A stretch of 64,000 nucleotides of DNA. Source: Locusta migratoria (lineage: Eukaryota; Arthropoda; Insecta; Orthoptera; Acrididae). Under the pieces are notes generated by a model. The model was given only the letters and a program-made list of their open reading frames with translations, was not told where the DNA came from and searched no databases. Where the stretch lies: contig CM048744.1 of assembly GCA_026315105.1 (NCBI GenBank), positions 350,261,668-350,325,667 of the forward strand, in the 5' to 3' direction. A program made the translations under genes and the position numbers. Below, one piece after another: positions 34,141 through 44,884 of this stretch. Within the stretch, counting starts at the first letter, position 1. Every line of letters begins with the position of its first letter.

Positions 34141-35015
34141 TGTTGTTGTTATGGTCTTCAGTCCGGAGACTGGTTTGATGCAGCTCTCCACCCTACTCTA
34201 TCCTGAGCAAGCCTTTTCATCTCCTCATAAGAACGGCAACCCACATCCACTTGAATCTGCTTACTATACGCGTCTCTTGGTCTCCCTCTGCGATTTTTAC
34301 CCCACACACTTCCCTCCAATGCTAAATTTACGATTCCCGGATGTCTAAGAATGTGTCCTACCAAGCGATCCCTTCTTTTAGTCAGGGTATGCCAAAAATT
34401 CCTTTTCTCACCAATTCTGTTCAGTACCTCTTCATTAGTTATGCGATCTACCCACCTAATCTTCAGTATTCTTCTGTAGCACCACATTTCAAAAGCCTCT
34501 GTTCTCTTCCTGTCCGCACTGCTTATCGTCCATGTTTCACTCCCGTACAAGGCAACACTCCACACAAATGCCTTCAGAAAAGACTTCCTTACCCTTAAAT
34601 TAATATTCGATGTTAGCAAATTTCTCTTTTTCAAGAATGCTTTTCTTTTGCCATTCTGCATTTTATATCCTCTGTACTGCGACCATCGAATGGTATTTTA
34701 CTACCCAAGTAACAAAACTCATCTACCACCTTCATTGTTTCGTTACCTAATCTAATTCCTTCAGCATCGCCTGATTTTCTAAGACCGCATTCCATTATTT
34801 TTGTCTTGCTCTTGTTAATGTTCATTTTATACGCTCTCTTCAACACGCTGTCCATTCCGTTCAACTGCTCTTCCAGGTCCTTTGCTGTCTCCGACAGAAT
34901 TACAATGTCATCAGCAAAACGCAATGTTTTTATTTCTTCCCCCTGAACTTTAATCCCTATTCCAAATTTTTCCTTGCTTTCCTTCACCGCCTGCTCGATG
35001 TACAAATTGAATAAC
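34141..35015 (-). mobile_element. RTE-A LINE, 5'-truncated copy 4, inside the 3' LTR
   Basis: The minus strand reads from RT (LFNLYIEQAVKE, LRFADDIVILSETA) to the GWRAASNQSPD C-terminus and the (AAC)n tail. There is one frame change (about 34650). It is the youngest-looking RTE-A copy by similarity to the others. Possible short target repeat ttcattct / tccattct at the two borders. Confidence 0.85.
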
Positions 35016-35212
35016 ATAAATTTCCAGATAGTTCTATATATTGTATATTGTATATATGTTAGGCTCGTAAACAAATTGTATTGACCAGCTAATTGTGTTA
35101 ATAGTCGAAATTCCTATATTTTATTTCTTTGTATATATTGATATATTTGAACATATTTTCAGAATGGCCGAGATATGTGATAGTTCAGTATATGTTAGGA
35201 ACATTCTACCAC
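35016..35212 (-). repeat. Inverted piece of the host LTR at the 5' side of the RTE insertion
   Basis: 35024-35200 is the near-exact reverse complement of 35765-35950 in the same LTR (ttaggctcgtaaacaa..., aatatatcaatatatac...). It sits between the truncated 5' end of the RTE and the resumed LTR, as if cDNA synthesis switched template onto nearby LTR sequence. Confidence 0.75.
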
Positions 35213-36159
35213 TTCCACTTCCATTCTACCACTTCCAAATGATACTCATCTTTTCAATATTACGATGTATGGGGGTTCTGCTCGCTGCAAAATTATTCAC
35301 CTGGGGCGTCGTGGTAGAAATAAATCCGCGATATGTACAATTTTCACTTCTTCTTTAATTTGAAATCAAACTACTGCTTGTCCACCAAAACATTTACAAC
35401 ATTACAATGGAACAGAACTTAGCTGGTAGTACTTCTATTTCAAAACACCGACTGACATAGCTTCCAGTGCACTTTAGATAAGCCAAAACTCGGACTCCCA
35501 CACGCAAAGCGGTGAGGCAAATATATAATATCGGCAATAATGGCATTACATTACGCATTGTTCATAACAATTAAATGTACTGATTTACAATTAACAAACA
35601 TAACAGAAAAAACATTTCATGTACACAAAAATAATCACAATAAAAAATGAAAACTATAACAATAATTTTACAAGCTACATATCGTTTTAAGACTTAATCA
35701 CGCTACTTTTTGTTTGACAACAAACCAAAATGTTAAATGTCAATTAGTTAACGAGTACATCATACATGTTCCTAACATATACTGAACTATCACATATCTT
35801 GGCCATTCTGAAAATATGTTCAAATATATCAATATATACAAAGAAATAAAATATAGGAATTTCGACTATTAACACAATTAGCTGGTCAATACAACTTGTT
35901 TACGAGCCTAACATATATACAATATACAATATATAGAACTATCTGGAAACGTCTTATACAGATCTCTTAATTAATGAAATCTATCACTTGTTTTGATATC
36001 AGTATCACCGAGACAATGTCCTAAACTGATTCCTAGACTGGCTATTTCGTTTGTAACTTCACACGCGAAATAAAGCACTATTACACCACACGATTCCGGG
36101 TCCGACGCAGACGGTATAGTACGATAACATTGAGGTGAGAGGGCAGCAGTATCATCACA

Positions 36160-36178
36160 ATACCCCCCCCCCCCCCCA
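36160..36178 (-). other. Polypurine tract of the LTR element
   Basis: A run of G on the minus strand just upstream of the 3' LTR start, the expected place for plus-strand priming. Confidence 0.6.
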
Positions 36179-37129
36179 AATCAGCTCGACGATGTCCTCA
36201 TAAGTCTAGGTGATGTAAGAGTAAAGCACCTACTTTTGATGGCTTGGACCCGGTGGCTGGCTTGGCTGCATCAGTATCTCACTTAGTCCTGTCTGGGGTT
36301 GGCACAGCACAGTCGACACGTACATCACCAGATCCTGAAATTTCCAAGTGCAGTAAGTAGGTGACAAGGTCATGGCCTCCCAAGAGCAGAGGGCAAAGTC
36401 GGGAACAGCTGACACTCAAGAATCTGACACACTGAACTTGTCTGACCTTTCTAAGCATCAAAACAAAATACACAAGAAACATGTGACAAAAAATATCTAC
36501 ATAACTATACCGTAAAATTTACTGTTCTCTAACTTTCTAAACTGAATTTTTTAAAACTCTGAGGACATTAAACTTTGTATCTTACAAAATTATAAGACAC
36601 TAACATTAATTCTATCATGACTTCTATCAATATCTCAAATACTTTAACTCTTTAATACTCAGGCAACAATTTGAATTCAGATTTTAACTGTGACATAAAT
36701 TAATACATTGAAAAATCTAATTGAACAAACTATATTGAAATCAATATTCTTACTAACATAAAATTACCGACACACATTTCATACCTTAACACTAAAGAAG
36801 AAAGAGAGAATGATATGAGATGATTAGAACAGGTTGTAGAATGAGTAGATGATGTGGTACCAAAAACCGAAATCCGAAGTATGCTACAACATAGCTAGAA
36901 ACCCAGTGCTTGCCAACGCACACACAGAATGGGTACTTTCCTGAGGTTTACAAAAGTTAATATCTAACATTTTAAAAATACAGGTCTCAATATATTTTAT
37001 CAAAGAATACATATATACAAAACTCTTATAACTGCAATAAATTTTACAAAAATAGCACCTGTACAAAGACTTATTATTACCCACTACTGTCTGTATGGTT
37101 TGAGTTCTGTTATCTTTAAATTCACCCCC

Positions 37130-37210
37130 CCCCCCCCACTAGCAAACGAGAGAATGAATCAGCAACAAGTTTGTCCTTGCCCTTAATGTATTCCACAGCA
37201 AATTTGTATT
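37130..37210 (-). pseudogene. Gypsy RNase H C-terminal remnant
   Basis: Minus-strand translation contains VEYIKGKDKLVADSFSRL, the hallmark end of Ty3/Gypsy RNase H (GK-D-x-x-ADxxSR). It follows directly on gag-like sequence at about 37215, so protease and RT have been deleted. Confidence 0.72.
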
Positions 37211-37619
37211 ACTGATTTTACTCTCTGCTACAGTCACAAGTGTGTCCAGCTGTTCATGTCTTAACTTCATTGCCCTTTCAAGATCACATGTTTCCTTATT
37301 TCGTCAACTGCCCTGTTTCGTTCAACTGAGACTTCAAATCTGCTGAACCATCATCTATCTTTTTGCTCAGATCGTTCTTAACTGCCGTTACTTCCTTTTT
37401 AACAGATTCTACTTGTTTACTCATTTCATAATTTCCCTTGTCAATACGTTCAGTTAATTGTTCTGTTAATCGATTTAACAACTCTATAAGACCTGGTGAT
37501 GAAATAATTATTTCTTCACTATTTGACACATTGCTACGAGGTGTACTGGCTGTCACATTCTGTTCTGACATGTCTACGCTAGATTTCCTATTCTGTTGAT
37601 ATCGTCTTTTACAGGCCAA
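37211..37619 (-). pseudogene. Gypsy gag-like N-terminal relic, coiled coil
   Basis: A 107-residue frame (37619 to 37296) rich in Lys/Glu/Ser, with heptad-like LLNRLTEQLTERID and VKKEVTAVKNDLSKKID segments. It continues in another frame with RAMKLRHEQLDTLVTVAES. Typical of insect Gypsy gag N-termini; no zinc knuckle remains. Confidence 0.6.
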
Positions 37620-37856
37620 ACAACCCAGACTACAAATACAAATAAATAAGCACTGCTGTACTTATCTTGTTATTCAGTGTCCAGCGATGTGACGATCCGG
37701 GCTCAAGCTTCCAATTTTCAGGTTAAGTGCTCCGTTTTTCTTTGACGTATAATTATAGATTCACGTCCTCCTTGGTTTTTCCAACATCGATTATATACAT
37801 CCAAACATACTTCTCCTGCAACATAAACACTCTGTAGACACTGTATATGACGCAAT

Positions 37857-37874
37857 CCCAGCTATGCTCCACCA
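37857..37874 (-). other. Primer-binding-site candidate
   Basis: tggtggagcatagctggg on the minus strand lies 2 nt inside the 5' LTR. It starts with TGG, complementary to the CCA end of a tRNA. The priming tRNA is not identified. Confidence 0.5.
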
Positions 37875-37876
37875 AT

Positions 37877-38904
37877 TATAACATTCACATGCTATATAAG
37901 TGATTACATTTCATTCTACCACTTCCAAATGATACTCATCTTTTCAGTATTACATGTATGGGGGTTCTGCTCACTGCAAAATTATTCACCAGGGGCGTCG
38001 TGGTAGAAATAAATACTAGATATGTACAAATTTCACTTCTTTAATTTGAAATCAAAATTGCTTGTCCACCAAAACATTTACAAATTCAAACTTGCGTACA
38101 ACAATAACACAGACTGACATAGATTCCAAAGCACTTCAGAACTGCTGAATCTCCAACTCCCACACGCAAGGCGGTAAGACAAATATATAACATCGGCAAT
38201 AATGGCATTACATTACGCATTGTTCATAACAATTGAATACTACTGATTTACAATTAACAAACATAACAGAAAAAACATTTCATGTACACAAAAATAATCA
38301 CAATAAAAAATGAAAACTATAGATACAATAATTTTACAAGCTACATATCGTTTTAAGACTTAATCACGCTACTTTTTGTTTGACAACAAACCAAAATGTT
38401 AAATGTCAATTAGTTAACGAGTACATCATACATGTTCCTAACATATACTGAACTATCACATATCTCGGCCATTCTGAAAATATGTTCAAAATCTCACGTC
38501 AATCAATATATACAAAGAAATAAAATATAGGAATTTCGACTATTAACACAATTAGCTGGTCAATGCAACTTGTTTGAGCCTAACATATATAAATGCTATT
38601 TATTTTAATGTCTTTGTTTTACAAAAGTATGTATCCTTTGTCTATTTTTTGAAATAATGTACGATAACAAAAGAATTGTTTATAGAACTTCTGGAAACGT
38701 CTTATACAAATCTCTTAATTAATCAAATCTATCACTTGTTTTGATCACAGTATCACCGCGACACTGTCCTAAACTGATCCCTAGACTGGCTATTTCGTTG
38801 TAACTTCACACGCAAAATATCACTATTATACCACACGATTCCGGGTCCGACGCAGACGGTATCGTACGATAACATTGAGGTGAGAGGGCAGCAGTATCAT
38901 CACA
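37877..38904 (-). repeat. 5' LTR of the Gypsy-type element
   Basis: 1028 bp, starting tgtgatgatactg and ending gaatgttata on the minus strand. It is about 90 percent or more similar by eye to the 3' LTR, with one extra AT-rich block near 38590-38680 absent from the other LTR. Confidence 0.85.
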
Positions 38905-38951
38905 GTATGCAACACGTGCCAACATACGGACACTCTGCTTTATATATTAGA

Positions 38952-39755
38952 TATCATTGGCGTCTGTTTGCAGCAGGATTTTAGAACATATACTTTCCTC
39001 AAATATTGTGAACTACCTCAAAGAGAAGGACCTATTGACCCATAGTCAACACGGAATCATTCTTGTGAAACACAGCTAGCTCTTTACTCACATAATGAAT
39101 GTCATAGACTACGGATGTCCAATAGGTTCCGTATTTCTAGATTTTCGGAATGCTCTCGACACTCTACCTCACAAGCATCTTCTAATCAAACTGCGCTTAT
39201 GGAATATCACCACAATTGTGCGATTGGATTCGTGATTTCCTATCAGAAAGGACACGTCCGTTGTAATTGACGGAAAGTGATACCTGGCGTTCCCCAGGGA
39301 AGTGTTATAGGTCCCCTACTGTTCCTTATGTTTATAAACAACTTATGAGACAATCTGAGTAGCTGCGTTAGACTGTTCACGATTGATGCTGTCACTTATC
39401 GGTTAGTTAAGTCACTAGAAGCAACTGCAAAATGATTTAGATACCTTATTTGTGCAAAAATGGCAATTGACCCTTAATAATAAGTGCGAAGTCATCCATA
39501 TGATCATTAAAAGAATCTCGTTAAACTTCATTTACACGATAAATCAGTCAAAACTACAGGCCGTAAATTCAACTAAGTACCTGGGAATAACGATTACAAA
39601 CAACTTCAGTTGGAAAGAACACTTAGATAAATTTGTAGGGAAGACGATCTAAAGACTACGTTCCGTTGACAGAAGATGAAACAGTTCTACTAAAGAAACC
39701 GCATACACTACACTTGTGCGTCCTATTTTCGAAATTTTTCGAAATCCGTACTAGC
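38952..39755 (+). mobile_element. CR1-like LINE, 3' part of the split copy
   Basis: Resumes at the exact RT position lost at 33277: QQDFRTYTFLKY-like, then GVPQGSVIGPLLFLMFINNL, a damaged FADD region (LFTIDAV) and STKYLGITITNNFSW. It lacks the family 3' UTR, so it is 3'-truncated or deleted. Many stops. Confidence 0.8.
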
Positions 39756-40854
39756 AAAATTGTTCTAAAGACAAATGTTTGTAGGAGAAAAATTTATTCG
39801 ATATTTGCTTTCTCTCTACTGAAGAATTCAGAGGCCATTTAAAGTTCAGGAAAATTTCACCTGTGGAATTTTTTATTGAAAATTTTTCACGATCACTTAA
39901 ATAGCAGTACCCCATGGCGTGTGTTATTGACACCCATTGGTGTTTTGAAAAAAATTTCCTACAAAAAATTCGTGTTTTTTTACTTAGAGTACGAATATGG
40001 AATAAAAACTGGGGGTTTCAATTTGAAAAATGACCTTGGTTCAAGGTTATTTACTGATAAACAATCCATGATCCCCTTCAAACCTTATAACTTTTACTAG
40101 AGACTATTTTATGCACAAATGTGCCTCTCAAGGGATATCGGCCGTTATAGATTAAAGTGGGACAGCCTGTATACGCAGATGATGGGCTAATGGCAGCAGA
40201 CGAATGACTCTAGTACCTGTGGTTTTCATGGGGGTCGTAACCATATCCGCTGTACCCTTGACTAAAACACAGTCGCTTGGGCAGATCAGTAGCCCATCCA
40301 GCTGGTAAGAGCTGATTGTAGGGTAAGTGTGGCGTAGACATCACCTCTGTGACATCACGAAGCTATGGATCCAAGTTTAAAAAACAAGGCAGTATACAAA
40401 CTACAGCCTCAGGCAGTGCCGCGCCAACACCGCTACCACATGGCACGGTTTCACCTGCCCTCCACCCCCCAAAATATTTAAAAACAGATGACTAACACAA
40501 CAGCGTTCAAGTTATATTTTTTTTAACGAGGACGTGAAGTTAAGAACCTTTTAATTGTTTTAAATTTTACATGAACGCTGGAAAGGCTAAATGGCAGACA
40601 TGTTTTTCTAAGGAATTTTAAGCACCTGATGATACGTCTACAGGACGCGAAAACGGTAGTGCTTTTTTCTTTTTTTTAAATGGAATTAATTGCAGCCGAA
40701 GCGGATTTGGTCTCGAAATGAGTATACAAACTGGTGGTGGTTCCATAACCTTGTGAGCTGTTTTTACGTGGAATTGACTGGATTGAGTCCTCTGGTCCAT
40801 CTGAACCGATCGTTGACGGGAAATAGTTATGTGCGGCTACTTTGAGGCTGTTTC
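39756..40854. other. Non-coding intron sequence
   Basis: AT-rich. Short frames only, no family recognised. Confidence 0.4.
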
Positions 40855-41755
40855 ATACTCTTCGTATTCCCAAAAAACGATGGAATGTTAATGACGCTGC
40901 GCCTTGTTCCCAGACCACAACTGTTCACGATTGGACAATAATGATAAATCTGAATCAAAGAATTAAAATTTGTGATGTGGCCGGGAATCGAACCCGGACC
41001 TCCATGCTTACTTGGCACACCTCTTAACAGTTAGACTATCACACCACTAACCGTTAAGGCGCCTCGGAATAGTCTAAGTACGATTTCCCTCCACGTCACA
41101 AACTTTAATTCAGCTCCTGTGTTCCAAAGATAATTGGAATTAAATTGATATTTATATCGCCTTAACAGGATTGGTCCAATATGTCCATTGCCGAGGTGCT
41201 GTTCCGCTGCATGGAGAGCCTTGGCAGTAGTGGCAATTATCTTTGGAACACAGAAGCTGAATTAAAGTTTGTGACGTGGAGGGAAATCTTACTTAGATTA
41301 TTCCGAGGCGCATTAACCGTTAGTGGTGTGGTACTTTAATGGTTAAGACGTCTGCTTAGTAAGCATGGAGGTCCGGGTTCGTTTCCCGGCCACATCACAA
41401 ATTTTAATTCGATGCTTCAGATTTCATTATTGTCTTTGACATATTCGAGTCAAAATTCCGTCTCAGGGAATTATATTAAATTGATATTTGTTCACGATTG
41501 GTTTTAAGCACATTCTGGGCAGTTTCAGCTAATTATTTGGCCACGCAGAAAACCGGACATGAATCCAATCGAACATTTATGGAACATAATCCAGAGATCA
41601 GTTTGTGCACAAAAATCCTGCACCGACAACACTTCTGAAATTACTGGCCGGTATAGAAGGGGCTAGACCCGATATTCCTGCAGGGGACTTGACAACTTGT
41701 TCGTGCCACGTCTAATTATTGCACTTCGCCGGGTGAAAGCAGATCCAACGTGATA
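40855..41755 (+). pseudogene. Tc1-like transposase remnant, split by a foldback insertion
   Basis: Left part gives NDAAPCSQTTTVHDW and right part F-stop-AHSGQFQ... then KPDMNPIEHLWNIIQRSV. This is the Tc1 DDE core around the second Asp (QDNAPxH) and the SPDLNPIEHLW motif with the third acidic residue. Removing 40935-41488 restores continuity. Stops and substitutions show it is dead. Confidence 0.8.
40935..41488. mobile_element. Foldback of two opposed tRNA-SINE copies (S6), inserted as a unit
   Basis: Arms 40949-41136 and 41233-41423 are reverse complements. Each carries a tRNA-like segment with box B (GGTTCG) and a tgatgtggccgggaa / ttcccggccacatca core. The whole unit is flanked by the perfect 13-bp repeat tgttcacgattgg (40922-40934 and 41489-41501). 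The tRNA part is Thr-like in its anticodon loop, tentatively. Confidence 0.75.
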
Positions 41756-42060
41756 TTACGTGAATTCGAAATTTTGAAACATATTGACAGTTTTAGGGCG
41801 TTGAAATAAATTCAGTAACGAAGACGAAAATTTTCAAAGCCCTGAAACGGTCGACATGTTTGGGAACTTCGAATTCGTAAAATTACGGCGGTTAATGTCA
41901 AACAATGGTGTCTGTTATTTCGCATCTTATCAATAAACGGTATTGTCCCGTTAGTTTTGTCACCTACCTACACACAGAGAAGTGCTGGAGTATGGCGCAA
42001 AAGGTAACGGAAGGAAATTGTACGTGATGAGATGAGCAGAAATGACGCTCTTATTCTTAG

Positions 42061-42213
42061 ACTAGCTGCAAGTACCCGGCTTTGCCAGAGTTTAAAATAA
42101 GGTTTTCTGTTGTAATTTTGTGTACGTGTACCAAATTTCACGTTATTTGGTTGTCTGGATCTTGAGTTCTCTTAGAACAGACAGACGACAAATGCGTCTT
42201 ATAAGTATAGAGA
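42061..42213 (+). repeat. Short copy of the CTAGCTG...CCCGG repeat
   Basis: Starts actagctgcaagtacccggctttgcc and ends cttataagtatagagata. Internally deleted relative to the copy that starts at 33278. Confidence 0.6.
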
Positions 42214-42214
42214 T

Positions 42215-42470
42215 AAGAATTACACTGAAGTCGTCCTGAATGATGGAGTTCAATACATTTGAAAAAGCGGGATATGGTTCTTACATAAGGTGTGTGATCA
42301 CTACATGCTCTGCAACGAGTTGTCGTGTTCGGGCGTTCCTTTCCTTCACCACACATTTCGGGGATGGTCGTTGCTGAATTTGGACGCGCTGCAATGCCTT
42401 TCGCCAACGCATCCCACATATGCTCAATAGGAATTAAGTTGGCGAACGTACAAACTCATCCAATTGCCTT
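42215..42470 (-). pseudogene. Tc1-like transposase C-terminal remnant
   Basis: Minus-strand translation has IPIEHMWDALAKGIAARPNS followed by a decayed tail ending RCRACSDHTPYV, the usual end of Tc1-like transposases (third acidic residue within PIEHxWD retained). Frameshifts occur upstream. It differs from the relic at 40855-41755. Confidence 0.75.
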
Positions 42471-42679
42471 GTTTATACGCTTCTTCAAAGACACTGTCCA
42501 GGCTATACGACCGGAACCGCTTGTCAGAGGTGTCCATCCTTTTAGCTTACCTGTGCTGCATTCCAAGAGGGTCATTGTTTCTGTGGCGTAAGTAATACAC
42601 CTACTGTTGAAAAAGAGAGAGCGAGCTATCGGAGTTACTGTAGTTACCAGTACCACATTTGAATGGGTGAGTTTTAAAA

Positions 42680-43596
42680 GGTACCTAAGTCACTGACTCT
42701 CGCCCCCTTTTTAACACGCAACTGTTGGTAACACTACAAATTATTTCCTGCACATGAATATCTTTGCCTCTTTTGTTTGTTGTTCTGAGTATATTCTGTT
42801 CCTTGTTGAATAGTGGAGATAGTTATTGTAGTACTAGTAATGTGAGGTATTTATTACAAAATTACGCCGGTCGAAACACACATGATCATTAGGTGTTCTA
42901 CTTAGTGGCCTACTTATTATAAGTGTAAACAGTCTCTTGAAAGCAGACACCTTCCAAGAAATGAAAAGGTGCAGTTTAATATTTCCACATATCACTATTT
43001 TGACTGCTCACATGATCACAAAGGTGTCATAAAAACTAGTGAGTACATAAGATCAGCTGGTTTTCAAAGCCTGAATACCTTTATTCTCAAGAAAACTAAC
43101 GAAGTATATTTACCTTCTCAAGAGGCTTATCCAGAAGGAAAAATATCAATAAACAAAACTGAGGACCTGAAAAAAAATATGCCGTAGATTGTAGAACAAC
43201 ACAGAAGCTTTTACGATCGACTATTACAGTGGCTGGTAGCTAATAATGAATAAATTTCAGAAAAACATGTCTCTGTAATGTAATATTCTTTGACTATTAA
43301 AGAATTGTTTTTGTATTATGAGCTATCAGATAATACTCTTTTAATTAACATCTGCATTATTTCTAGTAAAAGAATGCTTTAAATTTTATAAATTGTTAAA
43401 AGGGACCTAAGTCAGCAAAGTAAAATATTTTTTTTTCTGGTGTCCAATTACGTATATTGGGTCAACAATGTACCTAATTGTAGGTCTATATCTATAGTAT
43501 ATATAATTTTATCAGTGCACTATTTTATAGCACAAAAGAGAAAAAAGGTTTTTTTTTTTGTTTTTCTCTAAACTATGAAAAAGTGACTTAGGCACC
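42680..43596. mobile_element. Unclassified TIR element carrying a protein relic
   Basis: Inverted ends GGTACCTAAGTCAC (42680-42693) and GTGACTTAGGCACC (43583-43596). A third related motif GGGACCTAAGTCA lies at 43402-43414. The interior encodes the 72-residue relic below. No clear target duplication. Possibly a DNA transposon of a poorly described family. Confidence 0.6.
42969..43250 (+). pseudogene. C-terminal relic of a mobile-element protein, family uncertain
   Basis: The frame reads VQFNISTYHYFDCSHDHKGV..., then EDLKKNMP, a single TAG, and IVEQHRSFYDRLLQWLVANNE before a final stop. The continuation after the TAG shows a longer ancestral protein. The KLKDL...IP..HRSFY style C-terminus recalls an uncharacterised transposon-encoded protein common in insects. 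That is from memory and not secure. Confidence 0.45.
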
Positions 43597-43649
43597 TATT
43601 AACAATCAGCCATTCATTTAGCATCAGGTGGCAGGAGTTTTCAATTTAA

Positions 43650-44433
43650 CCCTTTTACGGCGCGTGGGGGATATACTTCCCACTAACGGTATTCCATTAA
43701 TGCAGTCACAGGACTGTGTGTCACTTCCGTACGCTCCCGGGCCTAGTTGTAGTCCGCTACACTAGCTCTGGTTTCCGTTTGTTGTCAAATATACCTTTTA
43801 GGGCCGTGGGAAGTACATTTATCACCATATAACGGTATTTGCGGGCTTCTTGGGGAGTATGCTTACCACTAAAGTAGATATTGAAAGGGGCTTGGGAAAT
43901 AAACATACCACAGCGTTTCTTGTTATCCTTACGAAGCATATTTACCAGAAACGTAGCGATGCCTCAGAGTCTGCAAATATGCTTCACCATCTAAGAATGT
44001 ATCCGACATATTGCTGTAGTGGACCGAAGCATGTGTAGGAAAACTGCTACAACAATCTGTTTGTCGCAGGATCACTACTGTTATCGGAAGAGATTGTGAC
44101 GATCAATTGAACATTAGTATAAGAAAGTAATATTACTTGTGAACAGTAGACATGAAATGTAAATATTTTTGAAATAAAGTAAAATAAAAATCACGTTTTT
44201 TAATTTTTAAAATGTAATGGCAACACTTTACAGCTCACAAAGGGAAATGCGGTACCGTTTACCACAAACGTGGAAAGCTCACAAAGGCGCTGTGGTGCTA
44301 TATGTACAATCATAGTTTTTAGACATAAATCGCAAAAATGAAATTGTCAATTTTAAAAAAAGTTGATCACACTTCTATGGAATAAAAAAATTAGTTCCGT
44401 TCGGTTGCCACAAAAAGTGTGCCCGCAAAAGGG
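43650..44433. mobile_element. piggyBac-like non-autonomous element
   Basis: Flanked by TTAA on both sides (43646-43649 and 44434-44437). TIRs begin CCCTTTTACGG (left) and CCCTTTTGCGG (reverse complement of right), the typical piggyBac terminal CCCTTT followed by a C/G-rich block. Interior 784 bp with no convincing transposase; a 62-residue frame at 43850-44038 is unassigned. Confidence 0.8.
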
Positions 44434-44799
44434 TTAAAGTATTCAGTTTATCATGAAATAAAATGATCGTATGGGATTTTTTTTTTGGCCGGGAGATCCC
44501 GTGGGATTGTTCGGCCGCCTAGTGTAAGTCTTTTACTTGACGCCACTTCGGCGACTTGTGTGTCGATGGTAACTTTCCATAAATCTCTTTTTCGACTAAA
44601 GATAGTGTAATAGATGACCGCTTCTTGTGTAGCATTGATACTTTCTTAGGTCGCTAGCTGGTCACGGGTTGCACAGTCGTGACTTAAATTATCGTGTTAG
44701 CCAACGTTTGTGTGTGCACTGCGTGTTCCCTCCTGTCGCCATACACTGGTACATCCAGAATCACTACGCAGGCTGGATCTGCTCTCATCCGAGACCACT

Positions 44800-44856
44800 G
44801 ACCGAGATGGCGCAGTGAAGACATATTGGATTTTCCGTGATTTCTCTAAATAACTC
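44800..44856 (+). repeat. S9 SINE fragment
   Basis: accgagatggcgcagtgaag (tRNA-like box A region) and ttttccgtgatttctctaaat match the S9 body seen at 13078-13335 and 47225-47400. Truncated by the neighbouring LINE end. Confidence 0.5.
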
Positions 44857-44884
44857 CTGCATCTACATCCATACTCCGCAAGCG

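Larger units (their letters stand above)
34101..36159 (-). repeat. 3' LTR of the Gypsy-type element (interrupted)
   Basis: Homologous to 37877-38904. The LTR reads 34101-34140 and then 35213-36159; the gap holds an RTE-A insertion plus a captured inverted LTR piece. The LTR 5' end on the minus strand is tgtgatgatactgctg. Confidence 0.82.
34101..38904 (-). mobile_element. Gypsy-type LTR retrotransposon, internally deleted
   Basis: Two long direct repeats (37877-38904 and 34101-36159, the latter enlarged by insertions) bound a 1.7-kb interior. The 4-bp target duplication gtat lies at 34097-34100 and 38905-38908. Next to the 5' LTR is a primer-binding-site candidate starting TGG; next to the 3' LTR is a polypurine tract. 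The interior keeps only a gag-like coiled coil and an RNase H tail; protease, most of RT and integrase are missing. It is non-autonomous. LTRs are about 1.0 kb once insertions are discounted. Confidence 0.85.
33278..38951 (+). mobile_element. Unclassified interspersed repeat starting CTAGCTG...CCCGGCGTTGCCCGGG, split by an LTR element
   Basis: It starts actagctgaaaacccggcgttgcccggg and ends near tatatattagata, inserted in the CR1-like LINE. The interior (33278-34100 and 38909-38951, about 870 bp) has no coding. A shorter copy with the same start (actagctgc...cccggctttgcc) and a similar end (aagtatagagata) lies at 42061-42213. Superfamily not assigned. The coordinates include the nested LTR element. 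Confidence 0.6.

Noticed and set aside
36230..36482. Small frames next to the polypurine tract
   Set aside because: They fall in the decayed 3' interior of the LTR element, and no pol domain could be confirmed there.
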